DNA of 64,000 nt from Pontibacter sp. HSC-36F09 (GTDB taxonomy: Bacteria; Bacteroidota; Bacteroidia; Cytophagales; Hymenobacteraceae): contig NZ_JALKAA010000002.1 of assembly GCF_024171605.1 (NCBI RefSeq), positions 434,001-498,000 on the forward strand, given 5' to 3'. Position numbers and translations under genes: made by a program. Positions 7,819 through 16,461 of this stretch are shown one piece after another. The notes beneath the pieces were generated by a model, which saw only the letters and a program-made list of their open reading frames with translations, searched no databases and was not told the DNA's origin. Each line of letters begins with the position of its first letter. Positions within the stretch are counted from its first letter, which is position 1.

Positions 7819-9078
7819 CTATACCTGCCAAGTATAGCCTTCCGGCCACCACCAGAGCACCAGAAGTCCGCCCAGCAGCACAATGCCAAACAGGAGCGAA
7901 ATCTTAGCGAATAGCTTGCTGTTGCCCAGAAAGCCGGCCAGGGCACCCTTAAAAGCGACATTGGAAAGTGCAGCCACCAAAATGATTCGCCAGCCGTTGT
8001 CGGGCGACAAATTGCCCATGTTCATCAAGCGGGAAGTAGAAAGTGTAATGGCATCCACGTCGGTCAGGCCCGAAATGATGGCGACAATGTACAGGCCACT
8101 GTCCCCGAGGTAGTCATTCGCGGCAGCTGTTGCCAGAATCACAATACCGTAAATAGCACCGAACACGAGGGCCGCCTTCAGTTGGGCGGGGTTTTCCTGC
8201 TCGGGCATGTGGTCACCTTCTTCTTTATTGGTAAAGTAAGCGATTAGGCCAACCACGACCATCAGCCCCACCACAACCAACAGGGGAGGGGCCACCTGGG
8301 GCATTACACCCGGCGCCACGATCAGGATCTCCGTCAGGATTCGGAAAAAGGCCACCGTAGAGGCAATGAAGATCACAATAGCCGCCAGCTGGCTGCTTCC
8401 TTTAGAATCCTTAGCACGGCGGGCATAGCTCACCGTAGTAGCAGTGCTCGAGATCAGTCCGCCCAGCACGCCACCCAGAAATGTGCCCGCCTTGTTGCCG
8501 AAGAACTTATATACAAAATAGCCCAGCAGCCCGATGCCTACAATCAGCACGACCATCAGCCAGATGTTATTTGGGTTTAGTACTTCGTAGGGGCCATAGG
8601 CTTGGTCAGGCAATATAGGCAGGATAACGAAGGAGATGACCACAAACTGCATGATGGCTGTCAGGTCCTGCTGCCCGATGCGCGATACGATGCGGTGCAG
8701 GGTATCTTTGAGGTGGAGTAGAACTGCTACCGTGGCGCCCAAAGCCACAGCCACCGTCTTGCTGCCGTACACCAGGTAGGCGCCTACCGCAAACATGAGC
8801 AGAAGGGCCGCTTCCGTGGTTTGACCTACATCAGGTAAAGGCTCCTTCTTTTTCATCAGGTTAGCCGTCACGACAAGGGCGGCAGTGGCCAGCAAGCCGG
8901 CTCCTACTACCCATCCGCCCATTTCACGGGTCATCAGGGCAGTGAGGGTGCCAAAGAGTGTGATGAGCGGGAACGTGCGGATGCCGGCAATCTGGGCGTT
9001 GTCGTGCTGTCGCTGCAGACCAACCAACAGTCCGAGTCCCAATGAAATGGCAAGTATCTGGAAGAGTTCCTGTTCCAT
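7819..9078 (-). CDS. MgtC/SapB family membrane protein with DUF4010 domain
   Basis: This 419-residue polytopic inner-membrane protein has about 12 hydrophobic segments. The N-terminal 130 residues match the MgtC/SapB family (ISLGLGLLVGLQRQ, GIRTFPLITLFGTL), and the rest matches DUF4010 (GGLISSTATTVSYARRAKDS, ISGLTDVDAITLSTSRL). MgtC proteins are linked to magnesium homeostasis and acid or intracellular survival. The long MgtC-DUF4010 form is common in environmental bacteria, but its transport substrate is not established. It is monocistronic, convergent with the aromatic operon and downstream of the efflux operon on the same strand. Confidence 0.9.
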   Translation of the reverse strand: MEQELFQILAISLGLGLLVGLQRQHDNAQIAGIRTFPLITLFGTLTALMTREMGGWVVGAGLLATAALVVTANLMKKKEPLPDVGQTTEAALLLMFAVGAYLVYGSKTVAVALGATVAVLLHLKDTLHRIVSRIGQQDLTAIMQFVVISFVILPILPDQAYGPYEVLNPNNIWLMVVLIVGIGLLGYFVYKFFGNKAGTFLGGVLGGLISSTATTVSYARRAKDSKGSSQLAAIVIFIASTVAFFRILTEILIVAPGVMPQVAPPLLVVVGLMVVVGLIAYFTNKEEGDHMPEQENPAQLKAALVFGAIYGIVILATAAANDYLGDSGLYIVAIISGLTDVDAITLSTSRLMNMGNLSPDNGWRIILVAALSNVAFKGALAGFLGNSKLFAKISLLFGIVLLGGLLVLWWWPEGYTWQV

Positions 9079-9126
9079 GCAGGCAGTGTAAGGGCTATAG
9101 GTAGGATGCTAAGATACAGCCCTAAA

Positions 9127-9160
9127 TGATAAAAGTATAACCGGGGCTATACTTTTATCA
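9127..9160 (-). terminator. Hairpin after efflux operon
   Basis: TGATAAAAGTATA (9127-9139) pairs perfectly with TATACTTTTATCA (9148-9160) around an 8-base loop. It lies 31 bases after the TolC-like stop on the minus strand. The tail is only moderately T-rich, so it could be a terminator or a processing site. Its arms contain the TATA core of the dispersed motif. Confidence 0.6.
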
Positions 9161-9190
9161 GGCAATTACAATATATACCGGGAGGTATGG

Positions 9191-10543
9191 TTATTCGGCT
9201 CCTTCCTGCAGCAGCGTGCTGCTGATGCGCTTCAGCTCCGTTTCGGCGGCTTTTGCCTGGAACTGGATGTCGATCAATCGGTTTTCGGCAACGAGCTGGT
9301 TACGCTGCGCCTCCCGCAGCTCAATGGCAGTCAAAAGGCCCAAGCGATAGCGTTCCAGGGCAATGGCGGCGTTTTCCTGGGCCAGCGTCAGGTTGGTTTC
9401 TTCCAGCTGCAACAGCTGCAGGCGGTTGGTGTACTGGCTGTAGGCCCGGGCCAGTGCGGCATCCAGCAAGTTCTGCTGGCGCTGATACTCCAGGTTGGCA
9501 GACTCCATGTTGATGCGGGCATTTTGAGCCAGGCGATTTGTGTTGAACCCCCTAAAAAGAGGCAGGCTTACACTTAGGCCATAGTTATACCCCCGGTTCT
9601 GGTTAAAGAGCGGCGAGAACTCATTCAGCGGTTCGTTCTCTGAGCGGTTAAAGTTATAGGCACCCACCACTCCGATCACAGGGAGACGGCTGGCACGAAC
9701 GGACCTGATGTCCAGGCTGGCGATCTCCTGATTGAGTTTGAGGCGACCCAGAAGCGGGTTGTTGGCCAGCATGCCTGCATCCGCGTTTCCGTAGTTCAGG
9801 TTAGGGTCTACCACAATAGAGTCTACGGCGACAAAGTCGATGTTCGGGTCGCGACTGAGGAGTTGGTTCAGGTTGATCTTGGCGTTCTGAAGCGCCTCCT
9901 GTTGCACCAGCAGCTCTGAGCGGTCGGTGTTAAAGTCCACCTGCGCACGCAGAATCTCCACCTTGGCGCTCACACCCACTTCGTACTGTGCCTGGGCGAT
10001 GTCTACCCGCGCCTGCGAGATGGCAATGGCGTCTTCAATGGCCTGCATCTTCTTGGACTGGCGCACTACCTCAAAGTAATTGTCGAAAATGTTGGCAAGC
10101 GTGTTCTGCACGGTTTCGCGGGTGAACAAGGCTCCGGATTTTTCCAGCGCCTTCAACCGATCGTAGTTAATGAACATGCCCATGCCGTCAAATATGGTCC
10201 AGTTCAGGTTGATGCTCCCGTTGAGGTTGTTGGAGCTGGCGCCGTTACGGGTGCGGTCCGGGCCTGTCTGAAACTGCTGGCGGGAGTTGTTCTCACTAAA
10301 GGTACGGCCCCCGCGTGCGTCCACATTCGGCAGAAAACCGGCATTGCCACGGGTGACGTTGTTCTCGGCAATAGCCTCCTGCCGACCGGCGATCTGGATG
10401 TCGTAATTGTTTTGAAGCCCTATGCGGATGGCATCCTGCAGCGAAAGCTGTTCCTGTGCGGCAAGTTTGTTGGGGAAGAGCAGCACTACTCCCAGGAGGA
10501 ACAGTGCTGCAACTTTAAGTGGGGACATTATATTAGAATGCAA
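9191..10543 (-). CDS. TolC family outer-membrane efflux protein
   Basis: This 450-residue protein has a signal peptide (AALFLLGVVLLFPNKLAAQE, cleaved near residue 29) and two repeats of the outer membrane efflux protein fold (SLQDAIRIGLQNNYDIQIA in the first, RAYSQYTNRLQLLQLEETN in the second). It forms the trimeric outer-membrane channel of a tripartite pump. It is the last gene of the adaptor-RND-TolC operon, starting 38 bases after the RND gene. No lipobox is seen, unlike the NodT/OprM subgroup, so it resembles TolC-type channels. Confidence 0.93.
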   Translation of the reverse strand: MHSNIMSPLKVAALFLLGVVLLFPNKLAAQEQLSLQDAIRIGLQNNYDIQIAGRQEAIAENNVTRGNAGFLPNVDARGGRTFSENNSRQQFQTGPDRTRNGASSNNLNGSINLNWTIFDGMGMFINYDRLKALEKSGALFTRETVQNTLANIFDNYFEVVRQSKKMQAIEDAIAISQARVDIAQAQYEVGVSAKVEILRAQVDFNTDRSELLVQQEALQNAKINLNQLLSRDPNIDFVAVDSIVVDPNLNYGNADAGMLANNPLLGRLKLNQEIASLDIRSVRASRLPVIGVVGAYNFNRSENEPLNEFSPLFNQNRGYNYGLSVSLPLFRGFNTNRLAQNARINMESANLEYQRQQNLLDAALARAYSQYTNRLQLLQLEETNLTLAQENAAIALERYRLGLLTAIELREAQRNQLVAENRLIDIQFQAKAAETELKRISSTLLQEGAE

Positions 10544-10581
10544 AGGTTTAAATCTTAGCGTCAGAGATTCGATTTCAGATA

Positions 10582-13500
10582 TTATTTACTCAGAGCGTGC
10601 TCTCTTTCCTGCTTGCGCTCGTTCCTGCGTTCCTGCTCTGCCTCCCTGTCTTTATCTTCCATCAGGTCCAGGTTCGCCTCGGCCGTGGAGAAGTAAGAAT
10701 AGATAGCCGGGATGATGTAGAGCGTGAGGCCGGTCGAGAAGATAAGCCCGCCCACTACCGCTATACCCATGGACACGCGGCTTTCAGAACCAGCACCCAG
10801 TGCAAGGGCAATCGGCAGGGTTCCCAGAATGGTGGCCAAACTTGTCATCAGGATGGGGCGGAAACGCGACACAGCGGAGTCGATGGCGGCGCTGTACTTG
10901 CTCAGGCCCTCCTGCTTGCGCTGGTTTGCAAATTCCACCAGCAGGATACCGTTCTTAGTTACCAGACCCACCAGCATGATCATACCGATCTGGCTGAAGA
11001 TGTTCAGCGTCTGGCCAAAGTACCACAAGCTGAACAAGGCGCCTGCCAACGCCAGTGGAACGGTGAACATAATGATGATCGGGTCACGGAAGCTTTCGAA
11101 CTGTGCTGCCAGTGCCAGGTAGATCAGACCAAGTGCGAGTAAGAAGGCAAACATCAAACTGCCGGAGCTTTCCTGGAAGTCCCTCGACTGGCCTGTCAGG
11201 GCTGTCTGGTACGTTTCGTCCAGCGTTTTGGCGGCTATCGCGTCCATGGCCGCTATACCGTCGCCAATGGTTTTGCCTTTGGCCAGCGAGGCGCTGAAAG
11301 TGGCGGCCGCGAAACGGTTGAAGCGGTAGATCTGCGGCATGGCGCTCTCTTCCTTCAACTCAATCAGGTTGTCCAATTGAATCAGTTCGCCGGCGTTGTT
11401 CTTCACGTAAAGGCTGCGCAAGTCCAGGGGCTCGCTGCGGTTGGCCCGCTCCACCTGTCCGATGATCTGGTACTGCTTGCCGCCTCGCACGAAATAGCCG
11501 AAGCGAGAACCGCTCAGGCCAAGCTGCAGCGTCTGCGCCACATCCCGGATGTCCACACCCAGTGAAAGCGCTTTCTCACGGTCAATCTCCACACGTAGCT
11601 CGGGTTTGTTGAATTTCACGTTCACGTCCACGAAACTGAAAGTAGGGTCCTGGCGGGCTGCCTCCAGAAACTGGGGAACCACCTCGCGCAGCTTCGCCAC
11701 ACTCTGCGACTGTACTACATACTGCACCGGCTGTCCGGAGCCACGGCCACCGCCCAGGCCTTTGTCACCTGAGGCAAAAGCACGCGCGCCCGGAATCTGG
11801 TTGATCAGGCCAGGCAGCTTGTCCACGATTTGCTGCTGGGTCAGTTCCCGTTCAGATGGGTCGATCAGGCGCAGGCGTATAAAGCCGCTGTTGGCGTTAC
11901 GGGTCATACTCGTCATGCTGCCTATACCTGGCACCGAGTCGTTGACCAGTGCCGTCAGCTCGCGCATGTAGTTGTCCATGAACTCGAAGGAAGCACCCTC
12001 AGGGCCGGTGGCGTTGATGCGCAGGCCGCTGCGGTCCTCATCAGGCGTCAGCTCCGATGGCATGGTTTTCATGAGTCCCCAGATGATGCCGGCAGAAGCG
12101 AGTATCAGGATGAAAGCGACCCAGCGGAACTTCATGAAGCTCTCCAGGCTGCTGCGGTACCCATTGGTTAGGGAGTTAAAGAACGGCTCTGTTTTGCGGT
12201 AGAACCAGTTTGGCTTTTCCTGGTGGCGGAGCATGCGCGAGGACATCATCGGTGTCATGGTAAGCGACACGAAGGCCGAGATGATCACCGAACTAGCCAC
12301 CACTATGCCGAACTCCTTAAAGAGGCGACCGGTGGTGTCTTCCAGGAAGGCTACGGGCATGAACACCGCAGCCAGCGCCACCGTGGTGGAGATAATAGCG
12401 AAGTATATTTCCTCGGAGCCCTTCTTGGCGGCCTTCTTAGGTTCCTGCCCGTCTTCTATACGGGCATAGATGTTCTCAAGTACCACAATGGCATCGTCCA
12501 CCACCAGGCCGATCGCGAGCACGATACCCAGCAAGGTGAGCACGTTGATGGAGAAATCCATCAGGTACATGATGAAGAAGGTGCCGACGAGCGAGACAGG
12601 TATGGCCACGACCGGAATGAGCGTGGAGCGCCAGTCGCGCAGGAAGAGGAAGATAATAACGACTACCAGGCCGAAGGCGATGAAGAACGTTTCCTGCACC
12701 TCAAACAGGGAAGCCTTGATGTATTGGGAGTTGTCGAAGCCGATAACCAACTCGATGTCCTTGGGAATGTCTTTCTTGATGTGCTCGAGGCGTCGGTAGA
12801 ACTCATCAGAGATCTCTACCTGGTTGGAGCCCGGCTGCGGAATGATCACCACGCCCAGCATCGGAATGCCGTTGAAGCGAAGCACCGTCTTCTCGTTCTC
12901 AGGTGCCAGTTCGGCGAACCCGATGTCACGGAAGCGGATCAGGCGGTCGGCGTCCTGGCGCACTACCAGGTTGTTGAACTCCTCCGGGGTGGAAATACGA
13001 CCCATCGTTCGCACCGAAAGCTCGGTGCTGGCACCCTCTATACTTCCGGAAGGCAGCTCTACGTTTTGCCTGGTCAGCGCCTGCTGTACCTCAACCGGGG
13101 TTACGCTGAGGGCGGAGAGTTTGTCCGGGTCCATGCGCAGGCGCATGGAGTAGCGCTTGTCGCCCCAGATGTTGATGGCACTCACACCCGGAATGGTCTG
13201 CAGCTGCTCCTTAAATATGTTGGTGGCCAGGTCAGAAAGGTCGAGCAGGGAGCGCGTCTCGCTCTTGATGCCGAGCATCAGGATCGGGTTTGCATCGGCG
13301 TCGGCCTTGGCAATGGTGGGAGGGTCAGCATCATCCGGCAGCAGGCGCTGTGCCCGCGACACCCGGTCGCGCACGTCGTTGGCCGCGGCCTCCAGGTCGA
13401 TGCCCAGGTTAAACTCTACCGTGATGTTGCTGCTGCCCTCGCTGCTGGAGGAGGTAAGCGTGCGTATCCCTGCTATACCGTTGATGGACTCCTCGAGCGG

Positions 13501-13698
13501 CTCGGTGATCTCCGACTCGATGGTCTCGGCGTTGGCCCCGGTATAGGAGGTAGACACGTTCACGATCGGAGGATCCACGCTCGGGTACTCGCGCACGCCA
13601 AGGAAGTTAACCCCGATGATGCCGAATACGATGATGGTGATACTCATCACGATGGCGAGTACCGGGCGCTTTATACTTATGTTTGATAAACTTGCCAT
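10582..13698 (-). CDS. RND efflux transporter, AcrB/HAE1 type
   Basis: This 1038-residue inner-membrane pump protein has the AcrB layout: one N-terminal helix (SIKRPVLAIVMSITIIVFGI), a large periplasmic porter/docking domain, then six plus one plus five helices. TM4 carries the proton-relay Asp pair in GLVVDDAIVVLENIYARI near residue 400. It uses the proton motive force to export hydrophobic compounds through the adaptor and TolC partners on either side. The segment LGVREYPSVDPPIVNVST is typical of hydrophobe/amphiphile (HAE1) pumps, not of heavy-metal (CusA) pumps. Substrates cannot be read from the sequence. There is no dedicated regulator next to the operon. Confidence 0.95.
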   Translation of the reverse strand: MASLSNISIKRPVLAIVMSITIIVFGIIGVNFLGVREYPSVDPPIVNVSTSYTGANAETIESEITEPLEESINGIAGIRTLTSSSSEGSSNITVEFNLGIDLEAAANDVRDRVSRAQRLLPDDADPPTIAKADADANPILMLGIKSETRSLLDLSDLATNIFKEQLQTIPGVSAINIWGDKRYSMRLRMDPDKLSALSVTPVEVQQALTRQNVELPSGSIEGASTELSVRTMGRISTPEEFNNLVVRQDADRLIRFRDIGFAELAPENEKTVLRFNGIPMLGVVIIPQPGSNQVEISDEFYRRLEHIKKDIPKDIELVIGFDNSQYIKASLFEVQETFFIAFGLVVVIIFLFLRDWRSTLIPVVAIPVSLVGTFFIMYLMDFSINVLTLLGIVLAIGLVVDDAIVVLENIYARIEDGQEPKKAAKKGSEEIYFAIISTTVALAAVFMPVAFLEDTTGRLFKEFGIVVASSVIISAFVSLTMTPMMSSRMLRHQEKPNWFYRKTEPFFNSLTNGYRSSLESFMKFRWVAFILILASAGIIWGLMKTMPSELTPDEDRSGLRINATGPEGASFEFMDNYMRELTALVNDSVPGIGSMTSMTRNANSGFIRLRLIDPSERELTQQQIVDKLPGLINQIPGARAFASGDKGLGGGRGSGQPVQYVVQSQSVAKLREVVPQFLEAARQDPTFSFVDVNVKFNKPELRVEIDREKALSLGVDIRDVAQTLQLGLSGSRFGYFVRGGKQYQIIGQVERANRSEPLDLRSLYVKNNAGELIQLDNLIELKEESAMPQIYRFNRFAAATFSASLAKGKTIGDGIAAMDAIAAKTLDETYQTALTGQSRDFQESSGSLMFAFLLALGLIYLALAAQFESFRDPIIIMFTVPLALAGALFSLWYFGQTLNIFSQIGMIMLVGLVTKNGILLVEFANQRKQEGLSKYSAAIDSAVSRFRPILMTSLATILGTLPIALALGAGSESRVSMGIAVVGGLIFSTGLTLYIIPAIYSYFSTAEANLDLMEDKDREAEQERRNERKQEREHALSK

Positions 13699-13776
13699 AC
13701 TTCTTAATTACTTATTCCTTCTCTTCAGGAGATTCATTTATACCTCCTTAGGCTCCATGCAGCACGTTGCGGCGTG

Positions 13777-14865
13777 CTACTCCTTCACTTCAGATGATGT
13801 CACTCTTCTGATTTTCAAATCAGAGCCGGGGCGTGCCTGCAGTATACCTGAGCTGATGATGGTATCGCCAGGTTGTACTCCTTCAATGATCTGGATCATG
13901 GTTTCGGAGCGTTGGCCGATCTTCACCATCTGTGGCTGGGCTTTTCCGCCTTTTGCCAGGAACACTTTATGTCCTGTTGCCTCCGGGATGATCGACTCAG
14001 TAGGTATAAGGATGGCTTCCTCCACATCCTTCAGGCCAAGCTCCACTTTCACAAAGGCGCCAGGCTTTATTTCCTGGTTCTTGTTCTCGTAGAGGGCGCG
14101 CAGTTGCAGGGTGCGGGTGGCGGGGTCGATGTTGGGCTGTATGGCGTAAATGGTGGCTTCATACCGCTCAGCACTGCCTTCGGAAGAGAAGGTGATCTTA
14201 TCGCCTACTTTTACGGATTGGCTATAGCGGCCGGGTATGGAAAAGTCGATTTTAACAGGGCTGATGTCGACGATGCGGGCCACAGGCGTGGTTGGCGTTA
14301 CGTAACTGCCTTCGCTCACCTGGCGCAGGCCGATCACGCCATCGAACGGCGCACGCACGTAGGCTTTGGACAAGGTGGCTTTCAGCGCCTGGATGTCTGC
14401 TGTGGCAGTGGCGAGCTGGTTGCTCACCTGGTCATACTCCTGGCGGCTGATGTATTCTTTCTCGAGGAGGGTGCGCTGGCGCTCTTCCATGTCCTGGTAC
14501 AACTTCTGGTTCGACTGCAGCTTGGCCAGCTGAGCGCGCAGGTCTGCGTCGTTCACTGTCATCAGGAGCTGTCCTTTTTTCACCTGGCTGCCTTCCTTGA
14601 AGTTGATAGCCGTTACGCGGCCGGATATTTCGCTGCGCAGTTCCACGTCCTCGTTCGGCATAACGGAGCCGGTAGAAGTGATCCTGTTCTGGAAAGCGGT
14701 GGGAGAGACTACAAACACGTCTACGGCCACTTTCTGAGCCATAGGTCCGCCCGTAGGTCCGGCAGCTTTTGTTTCTTCGTTACCAGAAAACACTTTGCTG
14801 TAAAGTAGGTAACCCACAACGGCGGCAACTACCAGGAGAAGGATGGTTTTGACAGTTTTGTTCAT
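13777..14865 (-). CDS. RND periplasmic adaptor (membrane fusion) protein
   Basis: This 362-residue adaptor has an uncleaved-looking N-terminal membrane anchor (TVKTILLLVVAAVVGYLLY) and no lipobox. It then has a beta-barrel/lipoyl domain (EISGRVTAINFKEGSQVKKG), a central coiled-coil hairpin around residues 105-165 and a second lipoyl half (AYVRAPFDGVIGLRQVSEGS). It bridges the RND pump and the TolC channel. As the first gene of the operon it probably follows the promoter. A -7-like TACCTTTG lies on the minus strand at 14900-14907, but no -33 TTG is placed correctly. The gap to the RND gene is 78 bases. Confidence 0.93.
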   Translation of the reverse strand: MNKTVKTILLLVVAAVVGYLLYSKVFSGNEETKAAGPTGGPMAQKVAVDVFVVSPTAFQNRITSTGSVMPNEDVELRSEISGRVTAINFKEGSQVKKGQLLMTVNDADLRAQLAKLQSNQKLYQDMEERQRTLLEKEYISRQEYDQVSNQLATATADIQALKATLSKAYVRAPFDGVIGLRQVSEGSYVTPTTPVARIVDISPVKIDFSIPGRYSQSVKVGDKITFSSEGSAERYEATIYAIQPNIDPATRTLQLRALYENKNQEIKPGAFVKVELGLKDVEEAILIPTESIIPEATGHKVFLAKGGKAQPQMVKIGQRSETMIQIIEGVQPGDTIISSGILQARPGSDLKIRRVTSSEVKE

Positions 14866-15079
14866 TTAGATTTAAACTTCGATTCGAGGTGCGTGACCTC
14901 AAAGGTATAAAATTCTGGTTTGTATTAAATGTATAGACAACAGCAAAAAACGACTAAATTTACACGCTTATCATGGTAGTAAAAAGCATGGGCTAGCTGA
15001 ACTCTACCAACAGGCGCTATTATAAGACAAACGGCAACTCCAGAGGTTTAAAAACGAATAAAAGAATTTGCGCAAAGGT

Positions 15080-15415
15080 ATGAGCGACAACAAGAAAAAC
15101 TTTTTTGAAGATGTGTATGAAGTAGTTAAGCTGATCCCCGAGGGGCGTGTGACTTCGTACGGCGCCATCGCCAGCTACCTGGGCTCGAAGGGTTCGGCCC
15201 GGATGGTCGGCTGGGCCTTGATCGCTTCGCAGCCATTTGCCGCTATACCTGCGCACCGGGTGGTTAACAGAATCGGTATGCTCACCGGCAAGCAGCACTT
15301 CGAAGCTTCCAACGCCATGCAGGAGCGGCTGGAGCAGGAGGGCGTTAAAGTCGAGAATGACCAGGTGGTGGAGTTTGAGAAGCTGTTCTGGGACCCGGCG
15401 AAGGAACTGCTGTAA
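15080..15415 (+). CDS. Alkyltransferase-like protein (ATL), inactive MGMT homologue
   Basis: This 111-residue protein is a homologue of the C-terminal domain of O6-methylguanine-DNA methyltransferase. It keeps the DNA-binding helix-turn-helix (IPEGRVTSYGAIASYLGS, with ARMVGWAL after it) but has IPAHRVV where active enzymes have PCHRV, so the alkyl-accepting Cys is replaced by Ala. Proteins of this kind bind O6-alkylguanine lesions and route them to nucleotide excision repair without repairing them directly. I chose the ATG at 15080 over the upstream TTG at 15068. It stands alone, divergent from the efflux operon. Confidence 0.92.
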   Translation: MSDNKKNFFEDVYEVVKLIPEGRVTSYGAIASYLGSKGSARMVGWALIASQPFAAIPAHRVVNRIGMLTGKQHFEASNAMQERLEQEGVKVENDQVVEFEKLFWDPAKELL

Positions 15416-15459
15416 AGTTTGAGAGTTTAGGAAGTGAGGCTAGCTTTCGTTTGGGTAAA

Positions 15460-16029
15460 CTATTGTGTGATTTTCACATTTGAAGATGCGGCTGATAGCC
15501 TTTTCCATACCTGAATGGCCTTTTGCAGTCGGGGGCGGTTGTAGCGCTGCACCAGGATGGGGTATACGTTCAGGATCACATTCAGAAAAATCAACCACAG
15601 CGATTGCTCTAGTCCGTATTGGTATAACACGAAAAAGGTAAACCCAAGTACGATAAAGAAGATAACCAAATGCCCGAACTCAGATTGTCGGGTATTGTAT
15701 TCCATCCGCTGTAGTGCCTCCAGATCTTTTTTGACAGGGCTTACCGCTTTATGAAGCCTTTCCCAGCCAACCCAAACCAGCAGCTTCCGGAAGATGTTGA
15801 CACCAAACCATCGGTATACCTGCCCGCCATTTTCCCATACCTTCACATCAAAGTATTCAGCTGAGAGGGCTGGTTTAAAGGTTTGCATGATAGACGACAC
15901 CGCCATCATCAGCATGAAATTAAAAACCCAGGCAAAAGAGAAGGAAGTGACGCCCAGCAGATAAGCTACGGCTAGAATCATGCCGACCGAAAATAGGGAG
16001 ATGAGAAAAGTGCTAAGGTATTTAAACAT
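15460..16029 (-). CDS. Membrane protein resembling CrtO-type acyltransferase
   Basis: This 189-residue protein has four hydrophobic segments (about residues 5-25, 30-48, 118-137 and 142-160). The C-terminal NVYPILVQRYNRPRLQ and the mid-protein YRWFGVNIFRKLL resemble the glycosyl-diaponeurosporenoate acyltransferase (CrtO) family, which acylates carotenoid glycosides in the membrane. No carotenoid genes adjoin it and I cannot identify a catalytic residue with confidence, so the function is tentative. It could equally be an uncharacterised family member with another lipid substrate. It is transcribed alone, convergent with the ATL gene. Confidence 0.6.
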   Translation of the reverse strand: MFKYLSTFLISLFSVGMILAVAYLLGVTSFSFAWVFNFMLMMAVSSIMQTFKPALSAEYFDVKVWENGGQVYRWFGVNIFRKLLVWVGWERLHKAVSPVKKDLEALQRMEYNTRQSEFGHLVIFFIVLGFTFFVLYQYGLEQSLWLIFLNVILNVYPILVQRYNRPRLQKAIQVWKRLSAASSNVKITQ

Positions 16030-16105
16030 GGGTACAGCGTGCAGCTATGTTTTCAGGTATAGTGATTTACTAATTTACAGCTATTGCCCTTTCCGGTCAA
16101 ACCCC

Positions 16106-16263
16106 AAAAAGAAAAAGGCACCACCTTGCGGGCAGCGCCTTTAACCACTCTAACAAATCACTGTCGGCACGAGTCCGGGGACTACGCTGCTGACAACGGC
16201 CTTATCACAGCCTACAGAAAAAATGTCTATGCAGCACCATAGGGGCTCTGTCTTCCCCGATAG
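16106..16263 (-). ncRNA. Candidate rod-shaped structured RNA (6S-like)
   Basis: A minus-strand unit of about 158 bases has a plausible promoter upstream (16269-16295) and a terminator-like hairpin at its end (AAAGGC 16114-16119 with GCCTTT 16137-16142, then T-rich). Nested pairings would fold it into a long rod: 16157-16162 with 16262-16267, 16176-16181 with 16254-16259, 16186-16190 with 16231-16235, 16192-16195 with 16224-16227, and a large asymmetric internal loop. That is the shape of 6S RNA, but I did not match it to a family. No ORF is supported here. Confidence 0.35.
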
Positions 16264-16268
16264 TGATA

Positions 16269-16295
16269 CAAGTATAGGGAGTCTGAAACTGGCAA
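16269..16295 (-). promoter_or_regulatory. Candidate promoter for the structured RNA
   Basis: On the minus strand TATACTTG (16269-16276) resembles the -7 consensus TAnnTTTG, with TTG at 16293-16295. The 16-base spacer is shorter than usual. Nothing supportable lies between 16296 and 16440. Confidence 0.35.
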
Positions 16296-16461
16296 TTTTA
16301 ACTTTTAGACAAGCGACCGTTTTGCGTACCCTTACAGCAGGTATAGCACCCCGCAGGCTGTACGCGGCACGATGGCTGCACTTCGTGTGGCAGGTATAGC
16401 CGCTCGTCTAAAAGCACCTGTCGGCTAGGGACTTGATGCGCAGAAAACGTAACTTTGCAGG

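Noticed and set aside
12223-13686. 487-residue plus-strand ORF opposite the RND pump gene
   Set aside because: It is antisense to a clear AcrB-type protein, and its His/Asp/Gly/Val-rich composition is typical of an antisense frame of a G+C-biased gene.
13873-14808. 311-residue plus-strand ORF opposite the adaptor gene
   Set aside because: The adaptor on the minus strand has complete MFP motifs and fits the operon.
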